Of a stretch of DNA of 6,431 bases, positions 1 through 5,700 are shown piece after piece. The position numbers and the translations under genes are program-made. The notes below the pieces were generated by a model. It was not told the origin of the DNA. It ran no database searches and saw only the letters and a program-made list of their open reading frames with translations. Within the stretch, counting starts at the first letter, position 1; each line of letters starts with the position of its first letter. The DNA lies in assembly GCA_017615955.1 (NCBI GenBank), contig JAFZZD010000036.1:1-6431 (forward strand), in the 5' to 3' direction. This DNA comes from Victivallales bacterium. Its GTDB lineage: Bacteria; Verrucomicrobiota; Lentisphaeria; Oligosphaerales; Oligosphaeraceae.

Positions 1-1211
1 GCTGGCGGTGGAGGAATAATTGGCGTTGGACGCTCCGGGACAGGATCATTTGGAATAATGCCAGCCATGCGGTTCAGATGTGCAAGGATGTCATCAATCT
101 GAACGCTATGGGCCTCCAGCATGATTTTCACCAATGTGGCCTCGAAATACACGCGCTTGTTCAATGCGGAACGGAAGGACCATTCCTGCGCTATCAGTTC
201 CTGGAGTACGCGCTGCAGCATCTTTGGGTCAAGGGTTCTGCCGATATTGAGCAGGTCGCCCAGCTCTGTCTCGCTGACTTGCAGCACTTCGGCAGATGCG
301 TTGCAAAGTCCCGCCACCATGATGTTGCGCACATATTCAATAAGGTCAGAATAAAGGTGTTCCAGATCGCGTCCTTCGTCGGCCAGTTTCTGAAGGACCA
401 TGAGTCCGGCCTTCAGGTTGTTTGAGAAAATCGCGCAGGCGATTTCCCTAAGTTCCGTGCCTGATGCCAGGCCGAATACGTCAATGACGTCCTGTTCGGT
501 AATGGTGCCCTCACCGTTGGCGCCTCCGCAGAATGCTATGATCTGGTCGAAAATGGACTGTGCGTCTCTCATGCCGCCATTTGCGGCCCGTGCCATTGCG
601 GCCAGTGCATTGTCCTCAATATTGATTTTCTCCTGGTCTGCGATGAAACGCAGCCTTTTTACAATCAGGGGAACAGGTATTCGCTTCAAGTCAAAGCGCT
701 GGCATCGGGAGATGATGGTGGGCAGCACCTTGTGGGGTTCGGTGGTGGCGAAGAGGAATTTCACATGCGGCGGGGGTTCCTCCAGTGTCTTCAGCAGTGC
801 GTTCCATGCCTGTGTTGTGAGCATGTGGACTTCGTCAATGATGTAGATCTTGTACTTGCCGTTGGCGGGGGCGTATTGCACCGAATCCCTGATGTCGCGG
901 ATATCCTCCACTTTGTTGTGGGATGCGCCGTCGATTTCAATTACGTCCAGTGAAGTGCCTGCAGCCACTTCCTGGCAGCTTTTGCATTTGCAGCAAGGCT
1001 CGCCGTCATGGTTGTTTGGGCAATTCAGCGCCTTCGCGAAGATACGCGCCGTGGTGGTCTTTCCAATTCCTCGCGACCCCACGAAAAGATATGCGTGCCC
1101 GATGCGGTTGTTCACAATGGCGTTCTTGAGAGTGCGGCTGATATGCTCCTGCCCCACCACCTCGTCAAAGGTCTGGGGACGCCATTTTCTTGCCAATACC
1201 TGATATGCCAT
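1..1211 (-). CDS. dnaX: DNA polymerase III subunit gamma/tau (clamp-loader ATPase), 3' end outside window
   Basis: DnaX is the AAA+ motor subunit of the bacterial clamp loader, which opens the beta sliding clamp and places it on primed DNA; tau forms also bind the polymerase core and the DnaB helicase. The 403 codons visible begin with the family-typical MAYQVLARKWRP. The Walker A motif GSRGIGKTT spans residues 45-53. Four zinc-binding cysteines sit at 64, 73, 76 and 79, the same positions as I recall for E. coli DnaX. The Walker B motif IIDEVHML is at 124-131, and the SRC arginine finger is at 168-170. A lid and collar region follows. From about residue 385 the chain becomes proline-rich (P387, P390, P392, P395, P397, P400-403), which looks like the linker that follows the gamma domains. 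The gene runs off the left edge, so a tau C-terminus or a frameshift site cannot be judged. The ATG at 1211 fits the usual DnaX N-terminus. The SRP RNA gene lies just upstream on the same strand. Family identification is firm. Confidence 0.97.
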   Translation of the reverse strand, partial: MAYQVLARKWRPQTFDEVVGQEHISRTLKNAIVNNRIGHAYLFVGSRGIGKTTTARIFAKALNCPNNHDGEPCCKCKSCQEVAAGTSLDVIEIDGASHNKVEDIRDIRDSVQYAPANGKYKIYIIDEVHMLTTQAWNALLKTLEEPPPHVKFLFATTEPHKVLPTIISRCQRFDLKRIPVPLIVKRLRFIADQEKINIEDNALAAMARAANGGMRDAQSIFDQIIAFCGGANGEGTITEQDVIDVFGLASGTELREIACAIFSNNLKAGLMVLQKLADEGRDLEHLYSDLIEYVRNIMVAGLCNASAEVLQVSETELGDLLNIGRTLDPKMLQRVLQELIAQEWSFRSALNKRVYFEATLVKIMLEAHSVQIDDILAHLNRMAGIIPNDPVPERPTPIIPPPP

Positions 1212-1220
1212 CGATTATGT

Positions 1221-1224
1221 TTCC
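1221..1224 (-). promoter_or_regulatory. Weak ribosome-binding site of dnaX
   Basis: On the minus strand a GGAA core within ACGGAAAC lies 9 nt before the dnaX ATG at 1211. It is only a partial Shine-Dalgarno match, but no better one is near. The 50 bases between the SRP RNA terminator and the ATG hold no recognisable promoter. Confidence 0.4.
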
Positions 1225-1250
1225 GTAATTGTGTTGTTTGAGTGCAGAGG

Positions 1251-1275
1251 TAAATAAAAAAGCCACGCCGTTGAA
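1251..1275 (-). terminator. Intrinsic terminator formed by the 3' arm of the SRP RNA stem
   Basis: The 3' half of the 14-bp SRP RNA terminal stem (1262-1275) is followed directly on the minus strand by TTTTTTATTTA (1261-1251). The long stem and U-tract together would act as a rho-independent terminator, so the mature RNA's closing stem and its terminator are the same structure. Because dnaX starts 40 bases further on with no clear promoter, partial read-through could feed dnaX; that is inference. Confidence 0.6.
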
Positions 1276-1379
1276 GCAGAGTGCCTGGCGCCCAGGTAGG
1301 CTGCTTAGGGCTGCTTGGTTCCCCACCTGACCCGGTTCACAACTTTCCTGCCGCCAAGTTCCATTTCAACGACGTGGCG
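1262..1379 (-). ncRNA. ffs: Signal recognition particle RNA, short bacterial (4.5S) type
   Basis: This RNA is the scaffold of the signal recognition particle; with Ffh it directs ribosomes making membrane and secreted proteins to FtsY at the membrane. On the minus strand the sequence contains the SRP signature GUGAACCGGGUCAGG, then a GGAA tetraloop (1319-1322), then AAGCAGCCCUAAGCAG, which is domain IV with its symmetric GUCAG/AGCAG internal loop. The ends pair: 1365-1378 and 1262-1275 form a 14-bp stem with one G-U wobble. Inner helices CUUGGCG/CGCCAGG and CAGG/CCUG extend the hairpin rod. The length is about 117 nt with no room for an Alu domain, since a promoter sits immediately upstream, so it is the short form. 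One oddity is that the two C-G pairs closing the tetraloop in most bacteria (CC-GGAA-GG) are here G-C (GG-GGAA-CC). The position next to dnaX matches a common bacterial arrangement. The exact 5' end (1378-1380) is inferred from stem and promoter. Confidence 0.92.
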
Positions 1380-1386
1380 GGAACAA

Positions 1387-1436
1387 AATATACGACATCA
1401 CCTTTTTTTTGCAAACGGGCAAGTCGTTTTTTTTTT
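1387..1436 (-). promoter_or_regulatory. Promoter of the SRP RNA gene with an upstream A-tract (UP-like) element
   Basis: On the minus strand TTGCAA (1414-1409) and TATATT (1392-1387) are separated by 16 bp, placing the start site near 1380, just at the 5' end of the RNA stem. A run of ten A (1436-1427) lies 12 bp upstream of the -35, roughly -47 to -56. That is where the distal alpha-subunit UP subsite is found in strong promoters of stable RNA genes. A second run of eight A overlaps the end of the -35 and the start of the spacer. The agreement between predicted start site and RNA end supports the call; strength is inferred. Confidence 0.7.
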
Positions 1437-1438
1437 AC

Positions 1439-1461
1439 GTGGGCGCCGAGGCGGCGCCCAC
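1439..1461 (-). terminator. GC-rich hairpin between the kinase gene and the SRP RNA promoter
   Basis: A perfect 10-bp inverted repeat, GTGGGCGCCG and its complement, closes a 3-nt loop. It lies 51 bp past the kinase stop codon and just upstream of the SRP RNA promoter's A-tract. Its position suggests it ends kinase transcription. However, the minus strand continues with GT and then ten A rather than a U-tract, and the T-run on the plus strand precedes the hairpin instead of following it. It is therefore not a textbook rho-independent terminator in either direction. It could be a U-less terminator, a 3'-end stabilising hairpin or a processing site. The 50 bases between it and the kinase stop show nothing else. 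Confidence 0.45.
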
Positions 1462-1511
1462 TCAAGTTGCCTTAGCGGAAATGAGCCATGGGGCGTGACT
1501 GCGACACCCAT

Positions 1512-2519
1512 TCAGGTTCCAAGCGTCTCCTGGATTTTGCAGATTGCGTCAAAGACTTCCTTGAAAGTCTGCGGGCGTTCCTGCGGGGACACCTTGATCA
1601 TCGCCTCCAGCAGCTGAGCTATTTCGGTGGGGATGCCAGTCATCTTGGAGGCGTTTTTCACACGCAGGGTTGCCACATGGCGCCTTGCCAGCGCCTCCAA
1701 TTCGTCCGCATCATAAATGGTGCTGCCCGTCAGCGCATGGTACATCACCATTCCAATGGAGTATATTTCGCTGTTGGCATCTTCAGGGTTTCCCAGAAGG
1801 CGTTCAGGCGGAATATAGTAAGGCGATCCAGAGATGAATTCCTCGTCAGGGCATTTTGCCTTTTCCAGTGGAATGCAGAGACCGAAGTCCAGCAGAATGG
1901 CATAGCCATATTTGTTGACGATTATGTTTTCAGGCTTCATATCGCGGAAGAGGTAGCCCTTTGCGTAGATGTGCTGCTCTGCGGCAAGCACGTGCTTTGT
2001 CAAGGCCAGCACCTCCTGGGGCGGCAGTTTACCAAGACGTTCTATCCTCTTGTCCAGCCCCTCGCCTTCCACCAGCGGCATGACGATGAAGAATTCGTCC
2101 TCGATATAACCGCTGTCCAGAGAGGAGGCGATGTATTCCGAATCGCGGAAATGGGAGCTTACCTCCGCCTCATTGAGGATTGCCCTGATGTTGGGCGGAT
2201 TCTCGCGGGCGCGGCGCGACAGCAGCTTCATGGCAAGTTTCTGGTGCGGGAAACGGCGAGACACGGCCTCATATACGCTTCCCATTCCGCCTTCACCGCA
2301 AGTCGCCACCAGATAATAGTCCCCGATTTTTCTGGGCACGTAGAACTCCTGGGAGCACTTCTTGCACTTGTTCATTGAAAGAGGCTCAAGCTCCTCGATC
2401 TTGTACGTCATACGGCAGAACGGGCATTCCCAGCACTTCATTCTCCAATAGGCCTCCAAGTCACCAAGATGCCTCACGTATCGTTTTTCTTCCAATTGCC
2501 TGCTGTTCACGGTATGCAC
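1512..2519 (-). CDS. Ser/Thr protein kinase (eukaryotic-type, Hanks) with N-terminal zinc ribbon
   Basis: This is predicted to phosphorylate Ser/Thr of unknown protein targets in the cytoplasm. Numbering is from the GTG at 2519. A zinc-ribbon-like pair CPFC (32-35) and CKKC (52-55) precedes the kinase domain. The glycine loop GEGGMGSVY is at 75-83, the ATP-anchoring lysine is K98, and the likely alpha-C glutamate is E117. The catalytic loop is FRDMKPEN (191-198, D193 and N198 present), followed by DFG (211-213), PPE in place of APE (237-239) and the subdomain XI arginine R315. All residues needed for catalysis are present, so it should be active, but the HRD histidine is phenylalanine. The protein ends at residue 335, soon after the kinase fold, with no transmembrane or sensor domain, so it is probably soluble. 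The start is uncertain: GTG 2519 has no good ribosome site, while ATG 2441 (residue 27, just before the zinc ribbon) is preceded by GGAGG. It is divergent from the exported-protein gene and has its own promoter. The substrate is unknown. Confidence 0.93.
   Translation of the reverse strand: MHTVNSRQLEEKRYVRHLGDLEAYWRMKCWECPFCRMTYKIEELEPLSMNKCKKCSQEFYVPRKIGDYYLVATCGEGGMGSVYEAVSRRFPHQKLAMKLLSRRARENPPNIRAILNEAEVSSHFRDSEYIASSLDSGYIEDEFFIVMPLVEGEGLDKRIERLGKLPPQEVLALTKHVLAAEQHIYAKGYLFRDMKPENIIVNKYGYAILLDFGLCIPLEKAKCPDEEFISGSPYYIPPERLLGNPEDANSEIYSIGMVMYHALTGSTIYDADELEALARRHVATLRVKNASKMTGIPTEIAQLLEAMIKVSPQERPQTFKEVFDAICKIQETLGT
2453..2457 (-). promoter_or_regulatory. Shine-Dalgarno site supporting an alternative kinase start at ATG 2441
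   Basis: On the minus strand GGAGG lies 11 nt before the in-frame ATG at 2441, which would give a 309-residue kinase starting MKCWECPFC, directly at the zinc ribbon. The longer GTG start at 2519 has only GAGA next to it. The spacing of 11 nt is somewhat long, so both starts remain possible. Confidence 0.4.
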
Positions 2520-2553
2520 TCTCGAAAGTATCGGCTAAATAATTGTTTGACGG

Positions 2554-2600
2554 AATATACAGCCCATTCCCAAAGGCGCAAACAATATTTTCGTTTTTTT
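2554..2600 (-). promoter_or_regulatory. Promoter of the kinase gene with an upstream A-tract
   Basis: On the minus strand TTGCGC (2581-2576) and TATATT (2559-2554) are 16 bp apart, predicting a start near 2547, 28 nt before the GTG at 2519. A run of seven A (2600-2594) lies exactly 12 bp upstream of the -35. The gap begins CGA and ends GT, the same layout as the SRP RNA promoter. That match is the main support, as the -35 itself is only fair. Confidence 0.5.
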
Positions 2601-2625
2601 GCGTTTCAATTATATGTTTTCATGC

Positions 2626-2652
2626 TTGCAAAGTTGAAAAACAGTTTATATT
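2626..2652 (+). promoter_or_regulatory. Candidate promoter of the large exported-protein gene
   Basis: TTGCAA (2626-2631) and TATATT (2647-2652) are separated by 15 bp, one or two shorter than ideal. The hexamers are identical to those of the SRP RNA promoter. The predicted start is near 2659, giving a leader of about 44 nt before the ATG at 2703. The flanking sequence is strongly AT-rich. A competing -10-like string, TACTAT at 2677-2682, lacks a well-placed -35. Confidence 0.4.
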
Positions 2653-2686
2653 GCGGACATGATTTAAGACGTAGCATACTATAGAT

Positions 2687-2693
2687 AGGGGAG
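2687..2693 (+). promoter_or_regulatory. Shine-Dalgarno site of the large exported-protein gene
   Basis: AGGGGAG lies 9 nt before the ATG at 2703, a strong match at near-ideal spacing. It fixes the start at the codon that opens a lysine-rich signal peptide. Confidence 0.8.
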
Positions 2694-2702
2694 CTTCTCG
2701 AA

Positions 2703-5700
2703 ATGAAAAAGACATTGTTTTGCGCATTGCTGCTGGCACTGGCGCTGCCACTCGCCATTCATGGTTTTGAAGCAAATATCAAAGTTGGCAATGCTGATGC
2801 ACTGGCCATTGGAACAGGTTCCGACTACAGCGACGCCTGGGACGAACACGATGAAACCCTGCCGCCAGGCGGACCGACGCAAGACGCCATGAACTACCTC
2901 TATTTCAGAGGCGCGGGGAAAACACAATATACATTGGAGAGCGACACAAGCGGAACGCTGGCCTCTTTTGAAAAACTTGCCAAGGACTACAAAAGCCAGG
3001 CCAGCAGCCTTACCTGGGTTCTGGTGGTGGAAGACACATTTGCTGATTCAGTCAGCATAAGCTGGAACAAGCCAGGACTTAGCTCCAGCGAGACACTTAC
3101 GCTATGCGACGAGAATGGAACCACCATCGCCAACATGGCAAAAACGACAGGATGCTCGCTGGCAATAGGAGTGTACTACATAAAATACATTAAGGACAAT
3201 GTGGCTGAGGCGCCATGCACGCCTGAAGCCGCGTCCATAAAATTTGTACCGTACCAGGGAAATGTCGTGACATATAATACCGGGGTGAACGCCAGCGCCT
3301 ACACGATAAGCGATCCACAGGTATTATATTTCAATGAAAACAACGTATGCATCGCAGCACCTGAAGGTGCGCAGGTTCCAGCCATAGACGCTGGCACAAA
3401 CTCCATTTCATTCACGGTGCCAGAAGACTGCAACAATGTGAGCTTATACTACACAGTCAGGCACAAGACAGACAACAATGCGGGAACTGCCCAAGGCGTG
3501 ATACACCTGGAAAGCAGCACCGACCCCATGCTCAGGCTAGTCTCGGAAAGCACGGCAAGGGCACAATTCACAGATGAGACCATGACAGCCTACCAGCCAT
3601 TCACAATCTCATACAAGGCTGAATATCCCTCTGAAGTGGACATTGCACCAACTCATTTCTCTGTTTTCATGCCGCCAATGGACAGTGGCGAATACAGCCA
3701 GGGTCAATTCTGGAACGTGTCAGCCAGGGTCAATGGTGCAGTTGCACAGGTGTCTGCCGCCCAGGAATCCGTCAAAGGATCCCAGAAGCAAGACAGGTTT
3801 GACATAACATATCCAGACACATCCTGCAACGGCTATGACATAGAGCTGACTATCACGCCGGCAATTGAAGCAAGGAGCGGAAGTCTCACAGCCAGCATAA
3901 ACTGCGAAACCTCCACTAGTGCCCCTGACGTACAGGTCAAACTCCCTGGTGACAGTGCGCCTGTCGTCAAGGCACTGAGTTCCTGCGAGGAAAGCTATGC
4001 CGAAGATGAAAACGGCACTGCAAAAGTTGAGCTGTCCGCCACATTCCAGGACAACACAGACAGCGGCGATGAAAGCGGCATCAAGGCAATCGACCTGACG
4101 GCCACAATAGACGGGAATGACATCCCAATCGAATTATGCACATGGAGCGTCACCGAATTGCCTACGGCTGGCGCAGGGGAAGTGACTTTGTCAGTGTCCA
4201 TGACCTTGTCCCCAGAACTTCTCAACGGTGCCGCCCGCAAAGCCAGCGGCATGGTGCGCATTGCCGCAAACGTCACTGACGGCGAAGACAACGAGGCAAA
4301 CTATGAACTATGGTCGTTTGAATTAAAAGACACGGACCGTGCACCCGCAGTCACGACAGCAGTGGCAACGGCAGGCACCATCTATACAAATGACACAAAT
4401 GGCTTCACAGTCCAGGCTTCAAATGTTGAAGACCCCGATGGCGACGAGGTCAGATTCCTTTATGAATATTATCTGGACGGCACATACGTGGCGGAACGCA
4501 TGGCAGCACAGGGTGTACCCTGCACAGTGCCGGAAGCGGTTTCGCCTGTCAGAGGGCAGACGCTTTCCATCAGGGCATTCAGCGTTAGTTATCCAGCATA
4601 CCTGGATGAATTGCCAAGTGCCAGCAGTGAAGAATACTACGAAAAGACAGTGCTGGTTTCCAACACAGCACCTGTGCTTGACTCGCAGGTTGAAAACCAG
4701 GCTACATTCGCTGAATACAGTTCAAACGCAGAGGAAAGCACTGCTCAGTATGGTGCAAAAACACATAAATATAATGTGTCGCACTTCGTCACATTTGCGG
4801 ACGTTGACATCCAGTACGGCAGCAACGACGCCCTGTCATACACCATAGTGGAAAACAATGTTCCTGCTGACGTGGCGGAAATAACATGCAGCGGCGATGA
4901 AATTACATTCACTCTCAAGGAACACCAGGTGCTTGACGACGAGAATGCCACATTCAAGATATGCGCCACGGACAAAGGCGAACCCAACGGGGCAGACAAG
5001 AAGTCCGTCCTCTCCCAGCCAATACGCCTCATCATCACACCAGTCAATGAAAAGCCCACTGTAGCCGTGGCGGACATTTATCTGAATCCGCTTGACTTTG
5101 ACGGCAGCAACAAGACTGCGGCCTGGGCGACACGTCCAGGCAAGAGTTCTGACGAAAGTGGGCAGGCACTTGTCCTATCCACAGGCTCGCCAGTCATGAA
5201 TGGCGAACTGGCGGAGCACATCACCAGTCTGCAGCTGGAGATTTCAGGCGGCAATGTGGTTGCGACATACACCTTGGCTCAACTTGACATGGATGCCATT
5301 GCGGCACTGATGGACAAGGAGGCAAGTTTCTCATTCACCGTCACAGATGACGGAGTGGCACCGCAAACCAGCAAGGAATGCGCAGTGGCATTCCATATTG
5401 TCTCGACGCCATGGTATCCCACATTTGCGATTGACTGCGCCACCCATGACCGCCATCAGGTGGTGTTGCGTTCAGGCGATGCTACTGTAACAATAAACAA
5501 TGTAATTGGAAACCTGGTGCCGGCGGACTACTACAATTCAGATTGCGAAGGGCTTCCTTCTGGCTCCACCTGGAGCGTGGCCGTTCATCCAATCATAGAC
5601 AACGAGGTGGATGCCACCGTCAATTGCGTTGATGATAATACACAATTGGCAGTGGAGGCATACGATGCGCCAGAACGTCCATCCCTGGCATTTGAGGAAA

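Noticed and set aside
1..60. Search for a dnaX programmed frameshift slippery site
   Set aside because: No A-AAA-AAG type slippery heptamer is visible before the gene leaves the window; the usual location would lie beyond the left edge.
78..1241. Several plus-strand open frames opposite dnaX
   Set aside because: All are antisense to dnaX, whose Walker A, zinc cysteines, Walker B and SRC motifs are fully intact on the minus strand.
1379..1461. Possible 5' Alu domain of a long SRP RNA
   Set aside because: A good promoter sits right upstream of the closing stem and the stem ends pair perfectly, so the short Alu-less form is complete.
1281..1617. Plus-strand open frames across the SRP RNA region
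   Set aside because: The region is explained by the structured RNA, its promoter and the kinase 3' end; the frames have no ribosome site or family features.
1488..2378. Plus-strand open frame of 296 codons across the kinase gene
   Set aside because: It lies antisense to a kinase with complete motifs, has no ribosome site and its translation shows no family features; it is a shadow of the minus-strand gene.
2520..2702. Possible small RNA or riboswitch in the divergent intergenic region
   Set aside because: Only promoter-like elements and AT-rich tracts are visible; no stable long helix or known aptamer pattern was found by eye.
2679..2927. Minus-strand open frame overlapping the start of the exported-protein gene
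   Set aside because: It overlaps the Shine-Dalgarno, start and signal peptide of the plus-strand gene in antisense and has no supporting features.
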